Shown piece by piece: positions 8,686 to 17,147 of a DNA stretch of 64,000 nt. The stretch spans positions 62,001 through 126,000 of the forward strand of contig JBGPFE010000007.1 of the NCBI GenBank assembly GCA_041483135.1. Direction: 5' to 3'. Both the position numbers and the translations under genes were made by a program. This stretch comes from PALSA-1004 sp041483135 (GTDB taxonomy: Bacteria > Pseudomonadota > Gammaproteobacteria > Burkholderiales > SG8-41). The notes under the pieces are model-generated. The model did not search any database. It was not told the DNA's origin and saw only the letters and a program-made list of their open reading frames with translations. Position 1 is the stretch's first letter. Each line of letters opens with the position of its first letter.

Positions 8686-8703
8686 CCCCAAGCTTGCTTG
8701 GGG
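8686..8703. repeat. hairpin in the korC-korA gap
   Basis: CCCCAAG and CTTGGGG form a perfect 7-bp stem around CTTG inside the 149-base spacer between korC and korA. It may be an mRNA processing or stability element, or part of a dispersed repeat. There is no T-run. Confidence 0.4.
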
Positions 8704-8796
8704 ATGCGAGCAAGGCGAATCGACGCCGGGCCTCGACCGGGGTTGCAACGAGTCACAAGGGATTTCCAATGGTCATAGCTTTGATACGAGGCAGCC

Positions 8797-10638
8797 GTGG
8801 TTAAGAGGGTCGAGGCTGTCAACAATTTCGTAGTCAAGTTCGCCAACGTCAACGGCTCCGGGTCGGCGAGCGCCAACGAACTCTTCGCGCGCTCGATCCT
8901 GCGCATGGGCGTGCCGATCTCCCCGCGCAACATCTTCCCGTCCAACATTCAGGGTCTGCCGACGTGGTACGAGGTTCGCGTCAGCGAGTCGGATTACCAG
9001 GGCCGGCGCGGCGGTGTCGACCTGATGGTGGCGATGAACCCGCAGACGTGGGACGCCGATCTCAAGGAGATCGAAGCGGGCGGCTACGTGTTCTACGACA
9101 ACACCAAGCCGCTGCCGAAATCCAGGTTCCGCGACGATGTCAACGTGATCGGCATGCCGTTGACAGGGATCTGCAACGCAACCTACAGCGACCCGCGCCA
9201 GCGACAACTCTTCAAGAACATCATTTACGTCGGCGCGCTGTCGACGCTGCTCGACATCGATCCGAACGAGATCGAGCGGCTGTTTTCCGAGCAATACAAG
9301 GGCAAGGAAACGCTGCTGCAATCCAACGTGAAGGCGCTGCGGCTCGGGCGCGATTACGCGCGCGAGCACCTCGGCGGCCCGATCGGCCTGCGCGTGAAGC
9401 GCGCCAACGGCGTCGGCCACAAGATATTCATCGACGGCAACAGCGCAGCGGCGCTCGGCGCGGTATACGGGGGCGCTACGGTGTGCGCGTGGTATCCGAT
9501 CACGCCGTCCTCGTCGCTCGCCGAAGCGTTCATCAAGCACTGCCAGAAATACCGCATCGATCCCGCAACCGGCAAGCACAAATTCGCGATCGTGCAGGCC
9601 GAGGATGAACTCGCCTCGATCGGTATCGCGATCGGCGCCGGCTGGAACGGCGCGCGCGCGTTCACCTGCACTTCAGGCCCCGGCATTTCGCTGATGACGG
9701 AATTCATCGGCCTCGCGTATTTCGCCGAAATCCCGGTGGTGATCATCGACGTGCAGCGCGGCGGGCCGTCGACCGGCATGCCGACGCGCACTCAGCAGTC
9801 GGACTTGCTTTCGTGCGCCTACGCGTCGCACGGCGACACCAAGCATGTGCTGCTGCTCCCCGAGGATCCGCGTGAGTGCTTCGAATTCACGGCGCAGGCG
9901 TTCGATCTCGCCGACCGGCTGCAGACGCCGGTGTTCGTGATGACCGATCTCGACATCGGCATGAACACGCGTTTGTGCGAGCCGCTGAAGTGGGACGACG
10001 CGCGCGCCTACGACCGCGGCAAAGTGATGACGTATGAAGAACTCGAGGCCGGCAAGGACTTCGGCCGCTACCTCGACATCGACGGTGACGGCATCCCCTA
10101 CCGCACCTTGCCCGGTACGCATCCCCGGCGCGGCGCCTACTCCACGCGCGGCACCACCAAAGACCGCTACGCGCGCTACAGCGAAGCCGGCCCCGACTAC
10201 GTCGACAACATGCAGCGCCTGCTGCGCAAGCTTGAAACCGCGAAGACGCTCGTTCCCAAGCCGCTGCTGTACCCGGCGGAAAAGCCGGCGCGCTTCGGCG
10301 CGATTTTTTACGGCTCGACCAGCCCGGCGATGCAGGAAGCGCTCGACGTGCTGGCCGAACGCGGCATCTACATCAACGCGCTGCGCGTGCGCGGCTTCCC
10401 GTTCCAGGAAGAGATCGCCGACTTCGTCGCCGCTCATCCGTGGGTGTTCGTGGTCGAGCAGAACCGCGATGCGCAACTGAAGACCCTGCTTGTCAACGAA
10501 GCCAAAGTGAATCCGACGCGCCTGCTGTCGGTGCTGCACTACGACGGCACGCCGATCACCGCGCGCTTCATCGTTCAACAGATTTCCCAGCATGCCGCCG
10601 CGCGCATGGTGGTTCCTCTCAAGAAGGTGGTGTCGTGA
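8797..10638 (+). CDS. korA: 2-oxoacid:acceptor oxidoreductase, fused gamma-alpha subunit (KorA-like)
   Basis: 613 residues from GTG (GAGG seven bases upstream). The first ~170 residues are the gamma domain (NGSGSASANELFARSIL, QGLPTWYEVRVSES), followed by the alpha subunit pyrimidine-binding and domain II regions (AWYPITPSSSLAEAF, the IVQAEDELASIGIAIGAG segment, TRTQQSDLL). This fused layout and size match KorA of Thauera aromatica 2-oxoglutarate:ferredoxin oxidoreductase. With KorB it decarboxylates a 2-oxoacid with CoA and passes two electrons to FeS centres. It is cytoplasmic. It is in one operon with korC and korB, with unusually long spacers (149 and 71 bases) that carry hairpins. Confidence 0.88.
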   Translation: MVKRVEAVNNFVVKFANVNGSGSASANELFARSILRMGVPISPRNIFPSNIQGLPTWYEVRVSESDYQGRRGGVDLMVAMNPQTWDADLKEIEAGGYVFYDNTKPLPKSRFRDDVNVIGMPLTGICNATYSDPRQRQLFKNIIYVGALSTLLDIDPNEIERLFSEQYKGKETLLQSNVKALRLGRDYAREHLGGPIGLRVKRANGVGHKIFIDGNSAAALGAVYGGATVCAWYPITPSSSLAEAFIKHCQKYRIDPATGKHKFAIVQAEDELASIGIAIGAGWNGARAFTCTSGPGISLMTEFIGLAYFAEIPVVIIDVQRGGPSTGMPTRTQQSDLLSCAYASHGDTKHVLLLPEDPRECFEFTAQAFDLADRLQTPVFVMTDLDIGMNTRLCEPLKWDDARAYDRGKVMTYEELEAGKDFGRYLDIDGDGIPYRTLPGTHPRRGAYSTRGTTKDRYARYSEAGPDYVDNMQRLLRKLETAKTLVPKPLLYPAEKPARFGAIFYGSTSPAMQEALDVLAERGIYINALRVRGFPFQEEIADFVAAHPWVFVVEQNRDAQLKTLLVNEAKVNPTRLLSVLHYDGTPITARFIVQQISQHAAARMVVPLKKVVS

Positions 10639-10670
10639 GCGGATCGCTAAGCAAGCCGCGCAACGACACT

Positions 10671-10694
10671 ATCCCCGCGAAAGCCGGGATCCAG
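10671..10694. repeat. dispersed GCGAAAGC-type palindromic repeat between korA and korB
   Basis: ATCCCCGC-GAAA-GCCGGGAT is an 8-bp stem with one mismatch and a GAAA loop, followed by CCAG. Words of this kind (CCCGCGAAAGCGGGNATCCAG) are scattered through many betaproteobacterial genomes as REP-like units. Only this one copy was noticed in the window. Confidence 0.5.
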
Positions 10695-10709
10695 TCACAA
10701 GGTTAAACC

Positions 10710-11765
10710 ATGACTTACCTCGCCAAACCCAAACTGCATCATCCCGAGCTGCCGAAGAACAAAGTCGGCTACACCCGCCGCGACTACGAGGGCGCGGTGT
10801 CGACGCTGTGCGCCGGCTGCGGCCACGACTCAATCAGCGCTGCGGTCGTGCAGGCATGCTGGGAGCTCGATATCGAGCCGCACCGTGTCGCCAAACTCTC
10901 CGGCATCGGCTGCTCGTCGAAAACGCCGACCTATTTCCTCGGCAATTCGCACGCCTTCAACAGCGTGCACGGCCGCATGCCGTCGGTGCTGACCGGCGCC
11001 AATCTCGCCAATCGCGACCTGCTTTATATGGGCGTGTCAGGCGACGGCGATTCGGCATCGATCGGGCTCGGCCAGTTCGCGCACTGCATGCGGCGCGGCG
11101 TGAACATGGTTTACATCGTCGAGAACAACGGCGTCTACGGGCTTACCAAGGGCCAGTTCTCCGCGACCGCGGACAAGGGTTCTAAATCCAAACGCGGCGT
11201 GATCAACAACGACGAGCCGCTCGACATGATCGGGCTCGCGCTGCAGCTTGGCGCGACTTTCGTCGCGCGCAGCTTCTCTGGCGACAAGCAACAACTGGTG
11301 CCGCTCATCAAGGCGGCGATCGAGCACCGGGGTGCGGCCTTCATCGATGTCGTCAGCCCGTGCGTCGCGTTCAACAACCACGCCGGCTCGACCAAGAGCT
11401 ACGACTACGTGCGCGAGCACAACGAGGCGGTGAACCGGCTCGACTTCATCACCGGCCGCGAGGAAATCACCGCCGACTATGCGCCGGGCGATGCGGTCGA
11501 GATCACGCAGCACGACGGCTCGGTGCTGCGGCTCCGCAAGCTCGCGCCGGACTACGATCCGACCGACCGCATCAAGGCGATGAACTACCTGCATGAACGC
11601 GCCGCAGCCGGCGAGGTCGTGACCGGATTGCTCTTCTTCAAATCCGATCCGTCCGACCTGCACGCGTACCTCAACACGCTCGAGAAGCCGCTCAACAAGC
11701 TCGGCGAGCGCGAGCTGTGCCCGGGCGCCGTGGCGCTTGAAAAGCTCAACGCCGCGCTCCGCTAG
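10710..11765 (+). CDS. korB: 2-oxoacid:acceptor oxidoreductase, beta subunit, TPP-binding (KorB-like)
   Basis: 351 residues. It begins like other beta subunits with a cysteine pair for a [4Fe-4S] cluster (STLCAGCGHDS near residue 30), followed by the TPP signature GDGDSASIG ending in IVENNGVYGLTKGQ (residues ~110-147). Length and motifs match KorB of Thauera. The TAG stop codon lies inside the left terminal repeat of a 110-bp mobile-type element, so the true ancestral C-terminus may have been slightly different. The subunit forms the catalytic core with the 8797 product; electrons go to the 6815 product. Confidence 0.88.
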   Translation: MTYLAKPKLHHPELPKNKVGYTRRDYEGAVSTLCAGCGHDSISAAVVQACWELDIEPHRVAKLSGIGCSSKTPTYFLGNSHAFNSVHGRMPSVLTGANLANRDLLYMGVSGDGDSASIGLGQFAHCMRRGVNMVYIVENNGVYGLTKGQFSATADKGSKSKRGVINNDEPLDMIGLALQLGATFVARSFSGDKQQLVPLIKAAIEHRGAAFIDVVSPCVAFNNHAGSTKSYDYVREHNEAVNRLDFITGREEITADYAPGDAVEITQHDGSVLRLRKLAPDYDPTDRIKAMNYLHERAAAGEVVTGLLFFKSDPSDLHAYLNTLEKPLNKLGERELCPGAVALEKLNAALR

Positions 11766-11870
11766 TGCCGTTCCAACTATTTACGGCAAACCTAACTGTC
11801 CTCGGCGGCCAGATCACCGCCGGCAAGCGACGCGCCTGCGTTGGGCGAAACAAGTTGGATCGGCATTAGC
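11761..11870. mobile_element. 110-bp MITE-like inverted-repeat element, copy 1
   Basis: The ends GCTAGTGCCGTTCCAACT and AGTTGGATCGGCATTAGC are 18-bp terminal inverted repeats with two mismatches. The element has no coding capacity. A second copy lies at 56501-56609, in opposite orientation; inside both, the first ~25 bases after the repeat and the last ~15 bases before it still resemble each other. The CTAG at the left end provides the korB stop codon. No autonomous parent transposase is visible in the window. Confidence 0.7.
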
Positions 11871-11903
11871 GGGACTTAAGCCTCCCCCGTAACGCGGGGA
11901 CCG

Positions 11904-12881
11904 CTACGAGGCGTCCACGCAAACCGTGGCGCCGGAATCGAGCGCCTTGACGATGGCCTCGAACGCCGCCACGGTGTCGATCATCTGCGACTGCGGGATC
12001 GGGAACGGTGCGCGGCCCTCAATCGCGTCGGCAAACGCTTCCATTTCCATGAGCAACGTATCCACGGGCTCCAGCGAGAGCCGCTCCGGTTGCGCGCCGC
12101 TCTTGCGCAGCACCACTTCATGCTCGCCTATCGCCTCGGCCGAGCCGCGCGAGCCGAAGACGTGAACACGCCAGAAAACCGGCGTCGCGCGCACGGTGGC
12201 GATTGTTCCGCTCGCACCATTGGCAAACTCGAGAATCACCGCCGCCGTATCGAGTGGGGCGGGTGGCGGCTTGTGGACGAGCAGCTGCCCGCGCACACGA
12301 CGCACCGGCCCGATGAGATTGATGAAGGCGTCGAGAATGTGAAGCCCGGCGCCGGTCATGCCCCCGCCCGGCGACTCGGCAGGGGAATCGCGCCAGGTGC
12401 CGCCGGCGTTATTGGAGTGTTCGTTGCTGAAGTGGCCCTCGATGTGCAGTATCTCGCCGAGCTCGCCCGAGGCAACGGCGCGCTTGAGTTCGCGCATCGA
12501 CGGCCACAGTCGCCGGTTGTGCCCGACGCCGAGCACGACACCGGCGCTGCGGCAGGCCTCGATCATGCACACCGCATCGGATTTGTTGAGCGCGAGCGGC
12601 TTCTCGCAGAACACCTGCTTGCCGGCGCGCGCGCTCGCCTCGACCATCGGGCGATGCAGCGAATGCGGGGTAACGAGCACGACCGCCTGCACGGCGGGGT
12701 CTGCCAGCACTTCCGCAAGATCGGTGCACAGGGTGAAGCCGCGCTGCGCGGCGAAGTCGCGCAGCGCCGCCGGCGCCGTGTCGACACCCCGCACGAAGCG
12801 CACGCGCTTGCTTTTGCCCTGGATGGACTGCACGTGGCCCTTGCCCCACCTGCCCAGGCCCACGATAGCTGCATCGATCAT
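11904..12881 (-). CDS. Gfo/Idh/MocA-family oxidoreductase
   Basis: 325 residues. The N-terminal Rossmann fold starts at once (AAIVGLGRWGKGHVQSI), followed by the family motif CEKPLALN (EKP, where the lysine takes part in catalysis) near residue 95 and a C-terminal alpha/beta substrate domain containing GGGMTGAGLHILDAF. ATG at 12881 was chosen over an upstream TTG because GAGGA precedes it. These enzymes oxidise or reduce sugars, inositols, phthalate diols and similar molecules with NAD(P). With the amidohydrolase next door it may handle an aromatic or sugar-acid intermediate; the substrate is not known. Confidence 0.85.
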   Translation of the reverse strand: MIDAAIVGLGRWGKGHVQSIQGKSKRVRFVRGVDTAPAALRDFAAQRGFTLCTDLAEVLADPAVQAVVLVTPHSLHRPMVEASARAGKQVFCEKPLALNKSDAVCMIEACRSAGVVLGVGHNRRLWPSMRELKRAVASGELGEILHIEGHFSNEHSNNAGGTWRDSPAESPGGGMTGAGLHILDAFINLIGPVRRVRGQLLVHKPPPAPLDTAAVILEFANGASGTIATVRATPVFWRVHVFGSRGSAEAIGEHEVVLRKSGAQPERLSLEPVDTLLMEMEAFADAIEGRAPFPIPQSQMIDTVAAFEAIVKALDSGATVCVDAS

Positions 12882-12925
12882 CTCATCCTCACGCAAACGA
12901 TAATCTCAGCGGCACACGTCACGCA

Positions 12926-13813
12926 TCAAAGACGATAGACGCGTTTTGCCGTGTCATGGAAAACCGCGCGACGCTCCTGCCCGGACAAGCCGGAGGTGCA
13001 TTCCCGCATCACGGCGATGGTGCGGTCGTACGTCGTCCACAGCTTCTCGATCGGGTAGTTGCTGCCGTAGAGGCAGCGCTCCGCCCCGAACATGGCGAGC
13101 GTCTCCTTCACCACGGGTTGCCACAGCTCGACCGAGCATTGGTGCTCGAACGTGCCGAGCCCGGAGAGCTTGACGCACACATTGCGGCAGTCCGCGAGCT
13201 TGCGCATGCCCTCGCGCCAGCGCGCCCAGCCATCCTGGCTGCGGTCCTCGAGCATGCCGGCGTGCAGCAGCACGAACGTGACGCCCGGAAAGTCCTTGGC
13301 GAGCTCCGCGGCGTCGGCCATCTGGCTCGCGAACACCTGCAGCTCGAAGACGAGGCTACGTTGCTCGATCTCGCGCAGCCCCGCGCGCCACGCGCGGTCA
13401 TTCATCAAATCCGGCCGCGCGGCAAAACGGTAGAGCGGTTTTTCGTGCCAGTGCAGCTGCTGGCGTATTCCGCGCAGATTGGCGCAAGCCATCTCGCGGT
13501 CGAGCGTCGCCGCGACATCCGCCGCGGCGAGGTCCGCATAGCCGACGATGCCGTGCGGGAAACCGTGGGCATCGGCCACCGACTGCACCCACCGGACTTC
13601 ATCCGCTTCACGCCCCGGCGCGACATTGATCTGGATGTAAACGGATTTGACCACGCCGTGGGGCGCGATCTCGCCGATCAATTCCTCGACGAGGTAATCA
13701 CGCCGCAGCGGCGCGTAATCGCCGAAGATGCGCGGGACCTGCGGCCCGCTCAGCCAGGGGACTTCCTTGACGCGCCATATGTGGTGGTGAGCGTCGATGA
13801 TGGGTTCGTTCAT
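12926..13813 (-). CDS. amidohydrolase (TIM-barrel, PDC hydrolase/ACMSD-like superfamily)
   Basis: 295 residues. The first metal-binding motif DAHHHIW is at residues 6-12; later features are LHAGMLEDR, VCVKLSG and the C-terminal LYGSNYPIE, which carries the position of the catalytic acid (Asn here, where many members have Asp: GSDWP). This is the amidohydrolase-2 group that includes 2-pyrone-4,6-dicarboxylate hydrolase and lactonases. ATG 13813 has AGGA eight bases upstream. It lies 44 bases before the 11904 oxidoreductase gene, so they are likely one transcript. Function beyond hydrolysis of a lactone or amide is unknown. Confidence 0.83.
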   Translation of the reverse strand: MNEPIIDAHHHIWRVKEVPWLSGPQVPRIFGDYAPLRRDYLVEELIGEIAPHGVVKSVYIQINVAPGREADEVRWVQSVADAHGFPHGIVGYADLAAADVAATLDREMACANLRGIRQQLHWHEKPLYRFAARPDLMNDRAWRAGLREIEQRSLVFELQVFASQMADAAELAKDFPGVTFVLLHAGMLEDRSQDGWARWREGMRKLADCRNVCVKLSGLGTFEHQCSVELWQPVVKETLAMFGAERCLYGSNYPIEKLWTTYDRTIAVMRECTSGLSGQERRAVFHDTAKRVYRL

Positions 13814-13841
13814 CGCAATTGTCCTGCGGCTCTCCGCTCCG

Positions 13842-14010
13842 TCACTGCGGTTCGATACCGGCATTCTTGATCAGCTTCGCCCATTTCACGTTATCGGTCT
13901 TGACGAACGCGCCGAATTTTTTCGCACCCATGGGGGCCGCTTCGAGGTTGATCGTCGTAAAGCGCGCCTGAACTTCAGGATTGGCAATCACTTTCAGCTC
14001 AACCTCCATA
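13842..14010 (-). pseudogene. remnant of a Bug-family (TctC) solute-binding protein
   Basis: The reading frame has about 55 recognisable residues (VIANPEVQARF, APMGAKKFGAFV, KWAKLIKNAGIEPQ). This is the typical last helix-strand part of tripartite tricarboxylate transporter binding proteins, which are normally ~320 residues with a signal peptide. Everything upstream is missing, so this is a 3' stub. It sits directly upstream of the amidohydrolase, where such receptors often accompany catabolic genes, so the operon has probably lost its uptake receptor by deletion. Confidence 0.75.
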
Positions 14011-14193
14011 ATTATCTTTCCGGAGTTTATCCATTGATCAAGTTGCGGGCAAACCGGATATTCGACGACCATTCAGGAAAAGAAAGCCCGCATAACTCAG
14101 GAAGGACTTAAAATATCCGGACATCATGCGTGAACTGGCGCCTGCGGTGTTGCAAACGGGCGCCTTCGGTTCCTATTGGAAAGGGGGGTCACC

Positions 14194-14580
14194 ATGGATA
14201 CACGCGATCTCTACGAACGGGGGCTCAAGCTGCGCAAGGAACTGTTCGGAGCCGAGACGGTCGAGAAGCGGATGCAGTCGCTCGGCGAGTTCGGCGCGCC
14301 GCTGCAGCAGATCATCAACGCCTATATCTACGGCGATGTCTGGAACCGCAGCGGGCTTACGCTCAAGCAGCGCAGCCTGGCAATGCTCGGGATTACCGCG
14401 GCGACCAACCACCCGAACGAATTTCGCGTGCATGTGCGGGGTGCGCTGACGAACGGCTGCACGCAGGAGGAAATCCGGGAAGTCCTGCTGCTCGTCGCCA
14501 TGTATTGCGGTGTTCCGTCGGCCATCGACGCGCATCGCATCGCGCTGGAAGTGTTTAACGCCAGACCCGCCGGGCAGTAA
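14194..14580 (+). CDS. carboxymuconolactone decarboxylase family protein
   Basis: 128 residues from the ATG that follows a strong GGGGGG ribosome site. The whole protein is one CMD domain (SGLTLKQRSLAMLGITAA, EFRVHVRGALTNG, EEIREVLLLVAMYCG, PSAIDAHRIALEVF). Length and spacing fit PcaC, which decarboxylates 4-carboxymuconolactone in the protocatechuate pathway, but the CxxC of AhpD peroxidases is absent and many CMD proteins have other roles. It is divergent from the amidohydrolase/oxidoreductase pair and may belong to the same aromatic-acid function. Confidence 0.82.
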   Translation: MDTRDLYERGLKLRKELFGAETVEKRMQSLGEFGAPLQQIINAYIYGDVWNRSGLTLKQRSLAMLGITAATNHPNEFRVHVRGALTNGCTQEEIREVLLLVAMYCGVPSAIDAHRIALEVFNARPAGQ

Positions 14581-14658
14581 CCGGGGGACACCGACCGCGG
14601 CAGGCCGTGATGCTTGCAGCACGTGGCCGCACGCTGGCATGATGAGCATGGTGCAACA

Positions 14659-16290
14659 ATGCTGGACTGGCTGGCCAACCTTTCGCAAAAACCCGATCAC
14701 CCGATGCACAGCATCGAGGAGGCGGAGCGGTTGCTTTCCGGTCTGCCCGAGGACCCGCTCAAGGCGCTCGAGGAAATAACCTCGTGGCTGACCACCGTCA
14801 CCAACGCTGCCGGATTCAGACTGGCAACACGCATCGGCATCGTCAAACTGGTCGACGAAACCGGACAACCCTTCGAACCCGAGCTAAACCGGCTCTACCT
14901 CGCCTCCCGCGCGCTGAAGGAATTCGAGCGCCAGCAGTTATGGCAGGCCGCGCTGCAATTCTGGGAGCGTCTCGCGCACGCCTATCGCCACTGCCTCGAT
15001 GAAATCCAGCACGACCCCAGGCTGCTCCGCGCGCACCAGGACGAATTGCCGCTGCTGGTCGTACGCACCTTGCGCGCACTGGCCAACCAGGCCAAGGTGC
15101 TGCGCCTGCGCTACGTGCCGGTGCGCGAGCCGTTGTGGCTGGAGCTGTTCGCGCTTTACCGGCTGAGCGAGGACGCCCGATGCGACAATCAGCGGGTCAT
15201 CGCCTATGCCGGCGAAACCTGGCCGACCACCGCACGGCAGCAGCTGCTGCGCGCCCTGATGCTCGACGCCGCGCGGCCGGATTCGATGTTGCCGCAGCAG
15301 ACCGAGCTCGCGGCGCGCATTACCGCGCGCTATGCCGACGCGTTCCTGTTCAAGTCCGCGCCCGAAGCGGGATGCAACTGGTACGTCGATCTCTCTCAAC
15401 CGCGCCCGCCGGAACACGTCACCGGCGCGGCGACGCTGGAAACTACGGCCCGCTTTTTCGGCGCCGGCGTTGCGATCGTCAAAATCAAAGAGGTCATCCG
15501 GCGCCTGTCCTCCGAATCCAGCGCCAAGGAACAGCGCTTCGGCGAGGAATATACGTCGCAGGAAAAGCTGGTGGTGTTGGGACGCCTCACGCGTTTCTGG
15601 GGCGAGCACCCGCCGCATCGCAGCGAACCGCGTCACAGCGTGAATGCCGAACTCGCCGTCGCCCATGGCTTCCCGGCCGCCTGCCTGCTGGTGCCACGCG
15701 CAGAATACCGCGGCTGGGCCGAAGTCATCCTCTCGATGGATGACAACCTCAAGGCAACGCTTGGCATCATCTCCGATCCGGCCAACGTCCCCCAGCAGGA
15801 AAAATGGCTCCAGCGCGATGCGAGCGCCCGGGGCCTCGGCGCGGAAATTCCGCGCACCAGCGAATCCCGCGCCAGGATCGGCACATTGTTCGCGCTGAAA
15901 AGCGAAAGCGAGCCCTGGTGCATGGGGGTGGCACGGCGGCTCTATCGCGACGGTGAAGACCACGCGCACGCCGGCATCGAAGTACTCGCGAAAAAGCCGG
16001 CGACGGTGTTGCTGCGCAGAGTCGGCCAGACCGGTATGCGCGTCGAAGACTGGACCAAATCATCCGCTGCTTCGGGCTACGATTACCTCAACGTGATCGT
16101 GCTCGGCGCGAACGTGAGCGCGGTCCGGCATGAATTGCTGCTTGCGCGGGGAGGTTTTGTCGCCGGCGTCATCTACGAGGCGATGATGGGCGACGGGAAG
16201 CAACACCTCAGGTTCGAGGAGTTGCTCGAGCAGGGCGAGGATTTCGACCGCGTGCGCTTCAGCTGGCTGACCGGCGACGCCGCCAAGTGA
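14659..16290 (+). CDS. hypothetical protein, helical N-terminus with possible PilZ-like C-terminus
   Basis: About 543 residues from the ATG at 14659 (the frame is open to 14614). The first ~370 residues are mostly helical with Trp/Leu/Arg pairs (LWQAALQFWERLAHAYRHC), resembling TPR-like regulators. The last ~150 residues contain DASARGLGAEIP and GTLFALKSESEPW, followed by strands, recalling the D-x-S-x-x-G turn of PilZ c-di-GMP-binding domains; the usual RxxxR before it is not clear. It is soluble, with no signal. It converges on soxA (stop codons four bases apart). No firm family recognised. Confidence 0.6.
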   Translation: MLDWLANLSQKPDHPMHSIEEAERLLSGLPEDPLKALEEITSWLTTVTNAAGFRLATRIGIVKLVDETGQPFEPELNRLYLASRALKEFERQQLWQAALQFWERLAHAYRHCLDEIQHDPRLLRAHQDELPLLVVRTLRALANQAKVLRLRYVPVREPLWLELFALYRLSEDARCDNQRVIAYAGETWPTTARQQLLRALMLDAARPDSMLPQQTELAARITARYADAFLFKSAPEAGCNWYVDLSQPRPPEHVTGAATLETTARFFGAGVAIVKIKEVIRRLSSESSAKEQRFGEEYTSQEKLVVLGRLTRFWGEHPPHRSEPRHSVNAELAVAHGFPAACLLVPRAEYRGWAEVILSMDDNLKATLGIISDPANVPQQEKWLQRDASARGLGAEIPRTSESRARIGTLFALKSESEPWCMGVARRLYRDGEDHAHAGIEVLAKKPATVLLRRVGQTGMRVEDWTKSSAASGYDYLNVIVLGANVSAVRHELLLARGGFVAGVIYEAMMGDGKQHLRFEELLEQGEDFDRVRFSWLTGDAAK

Positions 16291-16294
16291 CGGT

Positions 16295-17137
16295 CTAGCG
16301 CCTGACGCCGGGCGTTTCGATCGTCAACCCGTTCGCGCGCCACGCGAGATACAACTCGAGATCGACGTATTGCGGCGCGCCGTACGGCAGCATTTCGGCG
16401 CGCACGCCAGACAGGCAACTCCTGAATCGGCGGTGCAGCGAGCCCACCGTCTGCCATTCGAGACGGTAGGCCGGATAGGCGTTGCCGTGGCCCTGGCTGA
16501 GGGTCTCGGGACCGAGCTGCTTGCCCCAGTTTTCTGCGTGGCACTGCGCGCACGACAGGTTCAGCTGCCCGACGCGGCGGTAATACAAGGCGCGCCCGGC
16601 TTCAAAATTGTGGCGGTTCTGCCAATCGATGGTGACGTTGACCGGCATGCCGCGCGACTGGTGTGCGACATAAGCGGTGAGCGCGAGCAACTCTTCGGAT
16701 TCGTAGCGCAGAGGCTCCGCCTGCTGGCGCCGCTCGCGGCATTGCATGATGCGGCCTTCAAGGTTGATCAGGCGCGCTGTGCCGGGATCGAGCAGCGGGT
16801 AGCGCGTTGCGATGCCTCGCATGCTGGCCTGCGCGTCGTGGTGGCAGCTCGCGCATGAATTACTTTCCTTGCCTGCCGCTTCCCGCCACAACTTCTCGCC
16901 GCGCACGATCCACAGCATGCCGGGATTGGCGAAATCGTCCTGCTGCAGCGCGCGAATGTCGGCACTGGCGAATTCGATTCCCGATTTGGACGGGACTGGA
17001 CGCTGCGACTCCGCCGCAGATGCTGTCAAAGCAAAGACCAACAGCGAGGGAACCGCACATAAACGCAGATGCGCGCCGGTCAGGAAAACACGAAGGGCAA
17101 GGCAGAAAAAACCGTGCGCAAACCAGTCGCCAGTCAC
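16295..17137 (-). CDS. soxA: SoxA-like dihaem cytochrome c
   Basis: 280 residues from GTG 17137, which begins ten bases after the soxZ stop and gives an export signal (LRLCAVPSLLVFALTASAAES). Two haem c sites are visible: CASCH at residues 95-99 and CAQCH at 196-200. The conserved cysteine that ligands the catalytic haem and carries a persulfide is present at about residue 241 (RSCLSGVRAE). The length is that of typical SoxA. With SoxX it should form the periplasmic cytochrome that conjugates a sulfur compound oxidatively to the SoxY arm cysteine. It is the last gene of the operon; no soxB or soxCD follows. Confidence 0.88.
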   Translation of the reverse strand: MTGDWFAHGFFCLALRVFLTGAHLRLCAVPSLLVFALTASAAESQRPVPSKSGIEFASADIRALQQDDFANPGMLWIVRGEKLWREAAGKESNSCASCHHDAQASMRGIATRYPLLDPGTARLINLEGRIMQCRERRQQAEPLRYESEELLALTAYVAHQSRGMPVNVTIDWQNRHNFEAGRALYYRRVGQLNLSCAQCHAENWGKQLGPETLSQGHGNAYPAYRLEWQTVGSLHRRFRSCLSGVRAEMLPYGAPQYVDLELYLAWRANGLTIETPGVRR

Positions 17138-17147
17138 GGGCCACCCA

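Noticed and set aside
16305..17137. Long N-terminal extension of SoxA up to 17407
   Set aside because: The extra 90 residues are read in another frame through soxZ; the GTG at 17137 gives a normal length and an export signal.
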